From Sulfuritalea sp. (lineage in GTDB: Bacteria; Pseudomonadota; Gammaproteobacteria; Burkholderiales; Rhodocyclaceae), in contig JALHNN010000008.1 of the NCBI GenBank assembly GCA_022843505.1, forward strand, positions 1 to 18,128: a DNA stretch of 18,128 nt, read 5' to 3'. This document shows, in pieces, positions 1 through 7,559 of the stretch. The position numbers and the translations under genes are program-made. Within the stretch, counting starts at the first letter, position 1; each line of letters opens with the position of its first letter. Below the pieces are notes generated by a model. That model was not told where the DNA came from. It did not search any database and was given only the letters and a program-made list of their open reading frames with translations.

Positions 1-461
1 TCCGCGCCGTCTGCGAACCCTTCTTCGATCGCCCGCTGAAGGAGATCTCGCTCGGCCGCGTGCTGCTGCGGCTGTTCCAGACGTCGCGCCAGTTCAATGT
101 GGAAATCCAGCCGCAGCTGGTGCTGCTGCAGAAGACCCTGCTCAATGTCGAGGGCCTGGGGCGGGAACTCGATCCCGAGCTGGACCTGTGGCAGACCGCC
201 TTCCCCTTCCTCGAACGCTGGATGAGCGAACAACTGGGCCTGCTGGCGCTGGAAAACAACATACGCCGCGAGGCAACCAACTGGGCCCGCCTGCTGCCCA
301 TGCTGCCGCGCCTGGTGCATCAGGCACTCGCGGCGACGGCGCAACCGGCGCCCACGCCGGAGCTGGAAAGCCTTGCCGCCGAGGTGCGCGCCCTGCGCCG
401 GATGCTCTGGGCGGCGCTGGCAATCGCCGCCGCCGCGCTGGCCTTCGCGGTCCTGCAATGA
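1..461 (+). CDS. ubiB: UbiB, ubiquinone biosynthesis atypical kinase/ATPase (3' end only)
   Basis: This is the last 152 codons of a gene entering from the left edge; the frame is open from base 3 to the TGA at 459-461. UbiB belongs to the ABC1/ADCK atypical kinase family and supports aerobic ubiquinone synthesis at the inner membrane. What is visible is the family's C-terminal region, including the blocks FDRPLKEISLGRVLL and LVLLQKTLLNVEGLGRELDP, followed by an LDLWQTAFPFLERWM segment. A hydrophobic anchor of about 20 residues (LWAALAIAAAALAFAVLQ) closes the protein; UbiB normally ends in such membrane anchors. The kinase core lies outside the window, so catalytic residues cannot be judged. 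In related bacteria ubiB usually ends a ubiE-ubiJ-ubiB run, but that context is not visible. Identification is firm. Confidence 0.93.
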   Translation, partial: RAVCEPFFDRPLKEISLGRVLLRLFQTSRQFNVEIQPQLVLLQKTLLNVEGLGRELDPELDLWQTAFPFLERWMSEQLGLLALENNIRREATNWARLLPMLPRLVHQALAATAQPAPTPELESLAAEVRALRRMLWAALAIAAAALAFAVLQ

Positions 462-488
462 CGGTACGCGGCCGGCACGCGGTGGATT

Positions 489-494
489 TATACT
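489..494 (+). promoter_or_regulatory. Possible -10 element before the symporter gene
   Basis: TATACT lies 32 nt before the symporter start, just after ubiB ends, in the only gap between the two genes. No convincing -35 was found at the right distance. A tandem 7-bp repeat CTGATAC CTGATAC (501-514) sits between it and the ATG. The call rests on the hexamer alone. Confidence 0.3.
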
Positions 495-526
495 CCGCGT
501 CTGATACCTGATACCGGATCCCTGCC

Positions 527-2023
527 ATGCTGCTCTGGTTCGTCATCCTCTATCTGATGCTCTCGGTCGGCATCGGCCTGTTCGCCGCCACCCGCGTCCA
601 TAACGCCCGCGATTTCGCCATCGCCGGCCGCAGCCTGCCGCTGCCGGTGGTCACCGCCACGGTGTTCGCCACCTGGTTCGGCGCCGAAGCGGTGTTCGGC
701 GTCTCGGCCACCTTCGTCAAGGACGGCCTCGGCGGCGTGGTGGCCGATCCCTTCGGCTCCTCGATGTGCCTGATCATCGCCGGCATCATCTTTTCGCGCT
801 ACCTCTACAAGCTCAACATCATCACCCTCGGCGACTTCTACCGCATGCGCTACAACCGCACGGTCGAAGTCATCACCACGGTCTGCATCGTGCTCTCGTA
901 TCTGGGCTGGGTGGCGGCGCAGATCAAGGCTCTGGGCCTGATCTTCTATGTCGTCACCGACGGCGCGGTCAGCCAGGAAGCCGGCATGATCCTCGGCGCC
1001 GGCATCGTGCTCAGCTACACCATATTCGGCGGCATGTTCTCGGTGGCGATCCTCGACTTCGTGCAGATGGCGGTGTCGATGGGCGGCCTGCTGTTCATCG
1101 CGTGGACCGTCAGCGGAAAAGTCGGCGGTGGCGCCACGGCGGTGATCGACCACGCGGCGCTGGCCGGCAAGCTGGATTTCTTCCCGGCGCCCGACCCCTG
1201 GCTGTGGCTGACCTTCATCGGCACCTGGTTGACCATGATGCTGGGCTCGATCCCGCAGCAGGACGTGTTCCAGCGCATCACCTCGGCGAAGACGGCGAAC
1301 ATCGCGCTGTGGGGCTCGATACTGGGTGCCTCGATCTATTTCTGCTTCACCTTCGTGCCGATGTTCATCGCCTACTCGGCGACGCTGATCGACCCGGTTC
1401 TGTTCGCCGAGCTGCTGGAAAAGGATTCGCAGCTGGTGCTGCCGACCCTGGTTTTGCAGCACACGCCTGTCTTCGCCCAGGTACTGTTCTTCGGCGCCGT
1501 GCTCTCGGCCATCATGAGCTGCTCCTCGGCGACGCTGCTGGCGCCCTCGGTCAGCTTTGCCGAGAACGTGGTCAAGGGCTTCTACCCCAACATGGGCGAC
1601 AAGGCCTTCCTGCGCGTAATGCGCATCTGCCTCGTCGGCTTTACCTGCATGGTGCTGGCTTTCGCGCTGAAGTCAGAGGCCACGATCTTCGAGATGGTGG
1701 AGAACGCCTACAAGGTCACCCTGGCCGGCGCCTTCGTCCCGCTCGCCGCCGGCATCTTCTGGAAACGCGCAACGACGCAGGGCGCGCTGGCGGCGATATT
1801 CGGCGGCCTGCTGTCCTGGATCCTGGTCGAGGTGCTGATCGGCGAGGCGAGTCTGGTTCCGCCACAGCTGATCGGGCTGTTCGTGTCCCTGCTCGGCATG
1901 ATGCTCGGCTCGCTGCTGCCACAGTGGGTCGGCCACCGCCTGCCGCACGAGGATCCGCACGCGATCCTTCGCCATCACGCGGCGTCGCAGACCCACCACG
2001 CGGAGCCCGAGCACAGGCACTAA
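527..2023 (+). CDS. Sodium:solute symporter (SSS family) with His-rich C-terminal tail
   Basis: This 498-residue polytopic membrane protein has about 13 hydrophobic segments, the usual size and topology for SSS/SLC5 transporters, which import a solute with Na+. Family landmarks are the N-terminal ARDFAIAGRSLPLP block, the segment around ATVFATWFGAEAVFG in the second helix region, and IFGGMFSVAILDFVQM, which resembles the family's Y-T-x-x-G-G-x-x-A-V-x-x-T-D block. The substrate cannot be told from sequence. The final 31 or so residues after the last helix are hydrophilic and hold nine histidines, unusual for a transporter tail. The start was taken at the first ATG of the frame, just before a hydrophobic helix; there is no clear Shine-Dalgarno. 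The gene lies 65 nt after ubiB and 9 nt before the next gene, so co-transcription with what follows is likely. Confidence 0.88.
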   Translation: MLLWFVILYLMLSVGIGLFAATRVHNARDFAIAGRSLPLPVVTATVFATWFGAEAVFGVSATFVKDGLGGVVADPFGSSMCLIIAGIIFSRYLYKLNIITLGDFYRMRYNRTVEVITTVCIVLSYLGWVAAQIKALGLIFYVVTDGAVSQEAGMILGAGIVLSYTIFGGMFSVAILDFVQMAVSMGGLLFIAWTVSGKVGGGATAVIDHAALAGKLDFFPAPDPWLWLTFIGTWLTMMLGSIPQQDVFQRITSAKTANIALWGSILGASIYFCFTFVPMFIAYSATLIDPVLFAELLEKDSQLVLPTLVLQHTPVFAQVLFFGAVLSAIMSCSSATLLAPSVSFAENVVKGFYPNMGDKAFLRVMRICLVGFTCMVLAFALKSEATIFEMVENAYKVTLAGAFVPLAAGIFWKRATTQGALAAIFGGLLSWILVEVLIGEASLVPPQLIGLFVSLLGMMLGSLLPQWVGHRLPHEDPHAILRHHAASQTHHAEPEHRH

Positions 2024-2032
2024 AAGCCCGCG

Positions 2033-3193
2033 ATGGCCGACAAGCAATCCCTCTATGAACTGCTCGGCCTCACCGACAAGGCATCGCCCGAGGACATCCA
2101 GAATGCCTTCGCGGACATGCGCCAGGCGCTGGGGGCGCAGCCAGACAGCGAGGAAAAGCACAACCGCATCGCCATCCTGATCGACGCCCGCGACGTCCTG
2201 CTTGACCGCAGGCAACGCGCCGGCTACGACCGGCGCCAGCGCGACCGGCGCCAGGAGGGTCGGCGCCAAAGCGATGCGCCTGTTGCCGGGCCCAGTTGGC
2301 AGGCAGTGGGTCTGACCCTCCTGCTGTTCGTCGGGCTGGGCTATCCGGCCTGGCATTACCTGACACTCCCGGCCCCCAACGAAACCCCGCGCCAGGCCAA
2401 GGCTGCCCCGGGCGCCGCCGCCATCGCCGCGGCCCCTGCGGCGGATGAAAGGCGCGATGCGGATACCCTCGCCGCGGATATCGCGGCCCAACTGCCGCCA
2501 CCACCGCTGCCGACGACACCTGCCGCCGCCCCGCGGGCTCCGGCCGCGCCGATGCCGACGCCCGTCGCAGCGCGACCCTCGCTGGCGGAAACTCTGGTGG
2601 CCGCGGCGATCGGCTCCATCGCCGAGCACACCTATGCCGTGGTCGGTGGCGCCGGCCACGGCACCGGAGTCGCGATCGAGCGCGACAAGCTGCTAACCAA
2701 CTGCCATGTCATCGCCCCGAATGTGCACAAGGGGCCTTTGCTGGCGATCCACGCGGCGACCGGCAAGGCAACGACGATCACCCATGCAGCGTTCCTCGTG
2801 CGCGAAGATGCCTGTGTCGCCCATGCGCCCGGCCTCAACGCCAAGCCGATACAGTGGGGCCAGGCCGCGCGCCTGCCCCCGGGCGCGACGATCTTCAGCC
2901 TGGGATTCGCCAAGGGCCAGCCAACGTTCTCCGCCGGCACCCTGGTCGGAATCCTCAATCGCAGCGGCCAGGACTATCTGATCTCGACCAATTATTGCGA
3001 CTTCGGCGTTTCCGGCGGGCCGCTGGTCGACGGCGAAGGCCGTCTGGTCGGCCTCACGTCCGGCGGCACGAAAGACAGGCGCTACTGCGCATCGCTCACC
3101 GCTGAAACCGCGCGCAGGGTCCTCGACCAGACGCTGATCGTCATCGACGGCTTCCCCACCGACTACCTGAGCAACCTGCGGCGCCACTGGTAG
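2033..3193 (+). CDS. J-like domain / transmembrane / trypsin-like serine protease fusion
   Basis: This 386-residue protein has an unusual layout. Residues 6-68 resemble a DnaJ J domain (LYELLGL at the front, RAGYDRR at the end). The HPD tripeptide that stimulates Hsp70 is replaced by Q36-P37-D38. A basic stretch with three DRRQx-type repeats (66-80) follows, then one membrane helix (about 89-110). A Pro/Ala-rich linker (about 113-183) leads to a trypsin-like protease domain (about 195-372). The catalytic triad can be read as His225 (TNCHVIAP), Asp259 (REDACVAH) and Ser327 (GVSGGPLVDG). The predicted topology puts the J-like part in the cytoplasm and the protease in the periplasm. The start lies 9 nt after the symporter stop, without a clear Shine-Dalgarno. 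Protease fold and triad are well supported; the J-domain call is moderate because HPD is lost. The substrate is unknown. Confidence 0.82.
   Translation: MADKQSLYELLGLTDKASPEDIQNAFADMRQALGAQPDSEEKHNRIAILIDARDVLLDRRQRAGYDRRQRDRRQEGRRQSDAPVAGPSWQAVGLTLLLFVGLGYPAWHYLTLPAPNETPRQAKAAPGAAAIAAAPAADERRDADTLAADIAAQLPPPPLPTTPAAAPRAPAAPMPTPVAARPSLAETLVAAAIGSIAEHTYAVVGGAGHGTGVAIERDKLLTNCHVIAPNVHKGPLLAIHAATGKATTITHAAFLVREDACVAHAPGLNAKPIQWGQAARLPPGATIFSLGFAKGQPTFSAGTLVGILNRSGQDYLISTNYCDFGVSGGPLVDGEGRLVGLTSGGTKDRRYCASLTAETARRVLDQTLIVIDGFPTDYLSNLRRHW
2228..2272 (+). repeat. Three 15-nt tandem repeats inside the protease gene
   Basis: CGGCGCCA recurs at 2231, 2246 and 2261, a period of exactly 15 nt. The repeats encode DRRQR, DRRQE and GRRQS, forming the basic segment just before the membrane helix. 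They sit where cytoplasmic positive charge would fix the orientation of that helix. Confidence 0.7.
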
Positions 3194-3207
3194 GCGCGCA
3201 AGCAGGC

Positions 3208-3236
3208 TTGTCGCCCCGCGTCGAAGGCGGCAGAAT
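3208..3236 (+). promoter_or_regulatory. Possible sigma-70 promoter for the VanZ-like gene
   Basis: TTGTCG (3208-3213) and CAGAAT (3231-3236) are 17 bp apart, each matching four of six consensus bases. The predicted start of transcription would fall at or next to the GTG at 3243, which would give a leaderless message. The gap from the protease gene is 49 nt and shows no Shine-Dalgarno near the GTG. Confidence 0.35.
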
Positions 3237-3242
3237 CGGGGC

Positions 3243-4313
3243 GTGGCCAACGGCGCGCGCAACCATCTCCTGCTCTACCTCAACCTGGGCTATGCGCTGC
3301 TGATCGTTTACGCCAGTCTTTACCCGCTGACCGGCTGGCGCGACAGCGGGCTCGATCCGCTGGATTTCGTCACCGCTGCCTGGCCGCGTTACTTCACCGG
3401 TTTCGACCTGGCAACCAATATCCTCGCCTACCTGCCCTTCGGCGTCCTCTGCGCGGCGACCCTGCGCACCCGCCTCGCACCGCCGGCCGCCTGCCTGTTC
3501 GCCGCCGCGCTCGGGGCCGGCCTCAGTTTCGCCTTGGAACTGACGCAGAACTACCTGCCCAATCGGGTCCCATCCAACCTCGATTTTGCCTGCAATGCCA
3601 CAGGAGCCCTGCTCGGCGCATTCGCCGGCGTAGGCTGGGGTCGCCACATCTTCAGCGAACGACACCACGCGATCTGGCGGAACCACGTCATGACCCACGC
3701 CCCCGGCGCCGACCTCGGCGTGATGCTGATGGCCGCCTGGCTGATGACCCAGCTGTCGCCCGACATCCTTCCCCTGGGCACCGGTGACCTGCGCCAGATG
3801 CTCGACCTGCCGCCGGTCCAGCCTTTTGCGCCGGATCGCTTCAGCCACGTCGAAACCACGATCGGCGCCTCCGGCCTCCTCGCCGCCGGCTTGATCTGCC
3901 ACCTCCTGCTGCATCGGCGCGGTCGCCTGTTGACCTTGCTGCTGCTGACCCTGGCGCTGATGATCAAGGCGCTGGCGCACGCCCTGATCGCCGGCCCGGC
4001 GGCCGCGCTGTCCTGGCTGACCCCGGGAACCAGCAGCGGGCTGGCCATCGGGCTGGCACTCTGGTTTGGCGCAAGCTTCCTTGCCGCGCCCTCGAGGCGC
4101 GCGATGGCGGCCCTGGCCCTGCTATTTGCCACGGTAATGGTCAACGTCGCGCCGGAAAACCCCTACCTGCACAACGCGGCGCAGCTCTGGCAGTCGGGCC
4201 AGTTCCTCAACTTCAATGGCCTGACGCGCCTGATCTGCTCCTTGTGGCCCTTCCTCGCCCTGCCCTGGCTGATGATCTACCGTCCGGAGAACAAGCATGC
4301 ACGCCATTTCTGA
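3243..4313 (+). CDS. VanZ-like family membrane protein
   Basis: This 356-residue, very hydrophobic protein has about nine or ten membrane segments. The N-terminal half carries VanZ-like hallmarks: YALLIVYASLYPLTGWRD in the first helix, then FDLATNILAYLPFG, and a SFALELTQNYLPNRVPSNLDFACNATGALLGA region, which matches the family's E-x-x-Q-x-x-x-x-R-x-x-x-x-x-D-x-x-x-N-x-x-G pattern. VanZ confers low-level teicoplanin resistance in enterococci; the role of the proteobacterial homologues is unknown. The C-terminal half adds further helices without a recognised motif. Start is GTG. The end overlaps the next gene by 17 nt, so the two are translationally linked. The family call is firm but the function open. 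Confidence 0.82.
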   Translation: MANGARNHLLLYLNLGYALLIVYASLYPLTGWRDSGLDPLDFVTAAWPRYFTGFDLATNILAYLPFGVLCAATLRTRLAPPAACLFAAALGAGLSFALELTQNYLPNRVPSNLDFACNATGALLGAFAGVGWGRHIFSERHHAIWRNHVMTHAPGADLGVMLMAAWLMTQLSPDILPLGTGDLRQMLDLPPVQPFAPDRFSHVETTIGASGLLAAGLICHLLLHRRGRLLTLLLLTLALMIKALAHALIAGPAAALSWLTPGTSSGLAIGLALWFGASFLAAPSRRAMAALALLFATVMVNVAPENPYLHNAAQLWQSGQFLNFNGLTRLICSLWPFLALPWLMIYRPENKHARHF

Positions 4314-4623
4314 CCTCGACTCGCTGCGCGACGCCTTGCGCGAGTTCTGCGCCGCGCGCGACTGGCACCGCTACCACACGCCGAAGAACCTGGTCATGGC
4401 GCTCAGCGTCGAAGCGGCCGAACTGGTCGAGCATTTCCAGTGGGCCACGCCCGAGGAAAGCCTCGCCCTGGCGCCGGGAAAGCGCGCCGAGGTGGCCGAC
4501 GAGATCGCCGACGTGCTGATCTACCTCACCGAACTGGCCGACGTGCTGGAAATCGACCCGATTGCCGCGGCGCGCGAAAAGATCGCCAAGAACGCCATGA
4601 AGTACCCGGCGCCGGCCCGGTAA
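4297..4623 (+). CDS. MazG-like nucleotide pyrophosphohydrolase (dCTPase/RS21-C6 type)
   Basis: This 108-residue all-alpha protein is a single MazG-like domain. It shows the family's paired acidic motif: E39-x-x-E42 in SVEAAELVEHFQW and E69-x-x-D72 in EVADEIADVLIYL, which bind Mg2+ for cleavage of a (d)NTP to the monophosphate and pyrophosphate. The EHFQW and DVLIYLTELAD wording is typical of the short house-cleaning subgroup that hydrolyses non-canonical or surplus nucleotides such as dCTP analogues; the exact substrate is inferred. The ATG at 4297 has a good Shine-Dalgarno (GGAG at 4286-4289) lying inside the vanZ-like gene. No sign of damage. Confidence 0.88.
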   Translation: MHAISDLDSLRDALREFCAARDWHRYHTPKNLVMALSVEAAELVEHFQWATPEESLALAPGKRAEVADEIADVLIYLTELADVLEIDPIAAAREKIAKNAMKYPAPAR

Positions 4624-4656
4624 AATTCTGAGTTCGTCTCCAGCCCGGGATACAGC

Positions 4657-4968
4657 ATGAGTTACTTCGAACACCACGTCTTCTTCTGCACCAACCAGCG
4701 CGCGGCCGGCGATGCCTGCTGCAACAACCACGGCGCCAGCGACATGCGCGCCTACGCCAAGGACAAGGTCAAGGCGCTGGGCAAGGGCGTCCCGGGCAAG
4801 GTGCGCATCAACTCGGCCGGCTGCCTCGACCGTTGCGAGAAGGGTCCGGTGCTGGTGATCTACCCGGAGGCCGTCTGGTACACCTACGTCGACCAGGAAG
4901 ACATCGACGAAATCATCGACCAGCACCTGGTCAAGGGTCGTACCGTCGAACGCCTGAAGATCGATTAG
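4657..4968 (+). CDS. Thioredoxin-like [2Fe-2S] ferredoxin
   Basis: This 103-residue protein has the thioredoxin-like ferredoxin fold. Cysteines at 11, 21, 22, 56 and 60 supply the cluster ligands, in the patterns FFCTNQRAAGDACC and AGCLDRCEKGPVLVIYP. Such proteins carry electrons or protect enzymes from oxygen; the partner here is unknown. The C-terminal part (VWYTYVDQEDIDEIIDQHL) matches the common end of the standalone (2Fe-2S) ferredoxin domain family. The gene sits 33 nt after the MazG-like gene with a TAAAAT hexamer (4621-4626) in between, which may be a -10 box. It lies 9 nt before an alpha/beta hydrolase, a neighbour pair I recall from other betaproteobacteria. Confidence 0.9.
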   Translation: MSYFEHHVFFCTNQRAAGDACCNNHGASDMRAYAKDKVKALGKGVPGKVRINSAGCLDRCEKGPVLVIYPEAVWYTYVDQEDIDEIIDQHLVKGRTVERLKID

Positions 4969-4977
4969 GCCACCGGC

Positions 4978-5646
4978 ATGTCGCGCCACGAACGCGTACT
5001 GATCGACGGTCCCGACGGCAAGATCGAGGTCTTCGTCGAGACCCTCGAGAACCCGCAGGGCATCGCCCTGATCGCGCATCCCCATCCGCTGTTCGGCGGC
5101 ACGGCCGACAACAAGGTGGTGACCACGCTGGCGCGCGCCTTCCGCGAACGCGGCTGCATCACCCTGCGGCCGAGCTTTCGTGGTGTCGGCGGCAGCGAGG
5201 GCACGCATGACCACGGCGATGCCGAAACCGACGACGTCATGGCGGTACACGACTGGGCACGCGCGCATTTCTCCGGCCTGCTCACGCCCGCCGGCGCGCC
5301 CCTGCCGCTCTACCTGGCGGGCTTTTCCTTCGGCGCCTACGTCACCACCCGCCTGGCCAAGCGCCTGGCGGCCGCGGGCGACCCGGCGCGCTGGCTGGTC
5401 CTGGTCGGCACCGCGGCCGGCTTCGTCGAAGGCATGCGCCAGTACGAAACCGAGGCGGTGGCGCCGGACACGCTGGTGATCCACGGCTCGGAGGATGAAA
5501 CGGTGCGCCTGGCCAACGTCCTGGCCTGGGCCCATCCGCTCGACGTTCCGGTCGTCGTCGTTCCCGGTGCCGACCATTTCTTTCATCGCCGCCTGCATAT
5601 ACTCCGCGACATCATCGGCCGCGCCTGGTGCGGCGCTCACCGGTGA
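4978..5646 (+). CDS. Alpha/beta hydrolase (dienelactone/CocE-like)
   Basis: This 222-residue cytoplasmic protein has an alpha/beta-hydrolase core and no signal peptide. The nucleophile is Ser117 in GFSFGA. Asp173 (HGSEDETV) and His200 (GADHFFH) complete a plausible catalytic triad. The IALIAHPHPLFGG block near residue 30 supplies the HPHP-type strand and oxyanion region, and RPSFRGVGGSEG is the typical second block. The substrate is unknown; members are esterases or thioesterases. It lies 9 nt after the ferredoxin gene. Its stop overlaps the likely start of the ABC ATPase by 4 nt (GTGA). Confidence 0.88.
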   Translation: MSRHERVLIDGPDGKIEVFVETLENPQGIALIAHPHPLFGGTADNKVVTTLARAFRERGCITLRPSFRGVGGSEGTHDHGDAETDDVMAVHDWARAHFSGLLTPAGAPLPLYLAGFSFGAYVTTRLAKRLAAAGDPARWLVLVGTAAGFVEGMRQYETEAVAPDTLVIHGSEDETVRLANVLAWAHPLDVPVVVVPGADHFFHRRLHILRDIIGRAWCGAHR

Positions 5647-6554
5647 CTCCGCTCGCGGTTTCCGCGCTGCGCAAGTCCTACGACAACCGCGAGGTGGTCG
5701 CCGGATTGAGTTTCGAGCTGCGGCGCGGCGAATGCTACGGGCTGCTGGGGCCCAACGGGGCCGGCAAGACCACCACCCTGCGCTGCTGCCTCGGCCTCAC
5801 CGCCCCCGATTCCGGCGAAATCACCCTGGCCGGCGAGCCGGTGCCGGCCCGCGCCCGCGAGGCGCGCGCACGGATCGGCGTGGTACCCCAGTTCGACAAT
5901 CTCGATCCGGACTTCACCGCCGCCGAGAACCTGATCGTCTATGGCCGCTATTTCGGCATGTCCGATTCCGCGATCCGGCCGCTGATTCCCGGCCTGCTCG
6001 AATTTGCCGGGCTGTCGGGCAAGGAGAAGGCCAACATCCGCAGCCTCTCCGGCGGCATGAAGCGGCGCCTGACGCTGGCCCGCGCCCTGGTCAATGACCC
6101 GGAACTCCTGCTACTCGACGAACCGACCACCGGCCTCGACCCGCAGGCCCGCCACCTGATCTGGGAGCGTCTCAAGCAGTTGCTGGCGCAGGGCAAGACC
6201 ATCCTGCTGACCACCCATTTCATGGACGAGGCCGAGCGGCTCTGCCAGCGACTGGCCATCATCGACGGCGGGCGCATGGTCGGCGAAGGCCCGCCGCGCG
6301 AGCTGATCCGTCAGCACATCGAGCCGCAAGTGGTCGAGGTCTATGGCGAGGATGCGCCGGGCTGGGCGCAACGCGAGGCAGGAAACTTCTCGCGCCGCGT
6401 CGAGACCAGCGGCGAGACCGCCTTCTGCTATGTCGAGGATGCTTCGCCGCTGCTGGCCCACCTGGCCGAACTGCCCGGGCTGCGCACCCTGCATCGCCCG
6501 GCCAACCTCGAGGACGTTTTCCTCAAGTTGACCGGCCGGGAACTGCGCGACTGA
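5643..6554 (+). CDS. ABC exporter ATP-binding protein, NodI/DrrA type
   Basis: This 303-residue ATPase has all ABC motifs: Walker A GPNGAGKT (36-43), Q-loop Gln83 in VVPQFDNLDPD, signature LSGGM (135-139), Walker B LLLLDE (155-160) and H-loop His192 in LTTHFMDEAERL. The early YDNREVVAGLSF and the NLDPDFTAAENLIVYGRYFGM stretch are typical of NodI. NodI powers export of lipo-chitooligosaccharide in rhizobia; in non-symbionts the cargo is unknown. I chose the GTG at 5643 because it overlaps the previous stop as GTGA and matches the family's short N-terminus; a GTG at 5628 is a possible alternative. The permease starts 1 nt after its stop. Confidence 0.9.
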   Translation: MTPLAVSALRKSYDNREVVAGLSFELRRGECYGLLGPNGAGKTTTLRCCLGLTAPDSGEITLAGEPVPARAREARARIGVVPQFDNLDPDFTAAENLIVYGRYFGMSDSAIRPLIPGLLEFAGLSGKEKANIRSLSGGMKRRLTLARALVNDPELLLLDEPTTGLDPQARHLIWERLKQLLAQGKTILLTTHFMDEAERLCQRLAIIDGGRMVGEGPPRELIRQHIEPQVVEVYGEDAPGWAQREAGNFSRRVETSGETAFCYVEDASPLLAHLAELPGLRTLHRPANLEDVFLKLTGRELRD

Positions 6555-6555
6555 C

Positions 6556-7335
6556 ATGGCGACCCTGGCCATCCCCCGGCTTTCCCTGCGCGCCTTCGCC
6601 GTCTGGCGGCGCAACTTCCTGGTCTGGAAGAAGCTCGCCATCCCCTCGATGCTGGGCAACCTGGCCGACCCGATGATCTACCTGTTCGGCCTCGGCTACG
6701 GCCTGGGCGGCATGCTGCCGCAGGTCGGCGGCGTACCCTACATCGCCTTCCTTGCCGCCGGCACCGTGTGTGCCTCGACCATGAACGCCGCCTCCTTCGA
6801 GGCGCTGTACTCGGCCTTCTCGCGCATGCACGTGCAGCGCACCTGGGAGGCGATCATGAACGCCCCGGTGACCCTGGAAGACGTCCTGGCCGGCGAGCTG
6901 CTGTGGGCGGCGGCCAAGGCCACGCTCTCGGGCGCGGCGATCCTGGTGGTGATCTGGGCGCTCGGCTTCATCGCCTCGCCGCTGGCGCTGTGGGCCCTGC
7001 CGGTGATCTTCCTCACCGGGCTCGCCTTCGCCGCGCTCGGCCTGATCGTCACCGCGCTGGCGCCGTCCTATGACTTTTTCATGTACTACTTCACGCTCTT
7101 CATCACCCCCATGGTGCTGGTCTGCGGTGTGTTCTTCCCCGCCGACCAGTTGCCGGGGGTGGTCCAGGCCGTGGCGGCCTGGCTGCCGCTGACCCATGCC
7201 GTGGCCCTGGTCCGCCCGCTGCTCTTCGGCGAGATCCCGGCCGGCATCGCACTGCACGTCGGTGCACTGGTGATCATCGCCGCGGCGGCCTTCTGGCTGG
7301 CCTCCGTGCTGATCCGACGCCGGCTGCTGAAGTAA
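6556..7335 (+). CDS. ABC-2 type exporter permease, NodJ type
   Basis: This 259-residue inner-membrane protein has six hydrophobic segments, close to the size of NodJ (about 260 residues). Family features are the N-terminal WRRNFLVWKKLAIPSMLGN block, the DPMIYLFGLGYGLGG helix, SFEALYSAFSRMHVQRTWEA, and the conserved late segment CGVFFPADQLPGVVQAVAAWLPLTHAVALVRPL characteristic of ABC-2 permeases. It forms a half-pair with the ATPase immediately upstream (1-nt gap), so the two are one transport unit. No nod genes or polysaccharide synthesis genes lie nearby, so the cargo cannot be inferred. Confidence 0.9.
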   Translation: MATLAIPRLSLRAFAVWRRNFLVWKKLAIPSMLGNLADPMIYLFGLGYGLGGMLPQVGGVPYIAFLAAGTVCASTMNAASFEALYSAFSRMHVQRTWEAIMNAPVTLEDVLAGELLWAAAKATLSGAAILVVIWALGFIASPLALWALPVIFLTGLAFAALGLIVTALAPSYDFFMYYFTLFITPMVLVCGVFFPADQLPGVVQAVAAWLPLTHAVALVRPLLFGEIPAGIALHVGALVIIAAAAFWLASVLIRRRLLK

Positions 7336-7338
7336 AAT
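7333..7338 (+). promoter_or_regulatory. Possible -10 element placing thiS transcription at its start codon
   Basis: TAAAAT begins at the permease stop codon and ends 6 nt before the thiS ATG. If it is a -10 box, the message would begin at or beside the ATG. The -35 region (around 7309-7314, CTGATC) is weak. No TPP riboswitch could fit in this 9-nt gap. Confidence 0.28.
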
Positions 7339-7344
7339 TCCCCG

Positions 7345-7545
7345 ATGGATGTCACCATCAACGGCGAGCCGCAACGCCTGCCCGAACCCCTCACCCTCGC
7401 CGCCCTGCTGGCGTCCCGCGGCATGGCCGGCAAGCGCGTCGCCGTCGAACGCAACGGCGAGATCGTGCCGCGGAGCCTGCATGCCGAAACGCGGCTGGCT
7501 ACCGGGGACGTGATCGAAATCGTCGTCGCCGTCGGCGGCGGCTGA
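7345..7545 (+). CDS. thiS: ThiS, sulfur carrier protein
   Basis: This 66-residue ubiquitin-fold protein ends in Gly65-Gly66, the tail that is adenylated and thiocarboxylated to donate sulfur for the thiazole ring of thiamine. Family features are the opening MDVTINGEPQRLP, the GKRVAVERNGEIVPRS strand-turn, and the closing GDVIEIVVAVGGG. Size and ending are canonical. It lies 14 nt upstream of thiG, its partner. thiS and thiG are the only thiazole genes seen here; thiC, thiE, thiF and the oxidase step must be elsewhere. Confidence 0.95.
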   Translation: MDVTINGEPQRLPEPLTLAALLASRGMAGKRVAVERNGEIVPRSLHAETRLATGDVIEIVVAVGGG

Positions 7546-7559
7546 AACTGGAAATCCCC

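Noticed and set aside
488..1462. A 324-codon open frame on the minus strand
   Set aside because: It is antisense to the symporter gene, with skewed Arg/Asp/His/Gln content and no recognisable domain.
4213..5640. A 475-codon open frame on the minus strand
   Set aside because: It runs antisense across four well-supported plus-strand genes, has the Asp/Arg/Val/Gly-rich make-up of high-GC antisense frames, and shows no family motif.
7336..7344. A TPP riboswitch before thiS
   Set aside because: The gap to the preceding stop is only 9 nt, and no thi-box was seen in the permease end.
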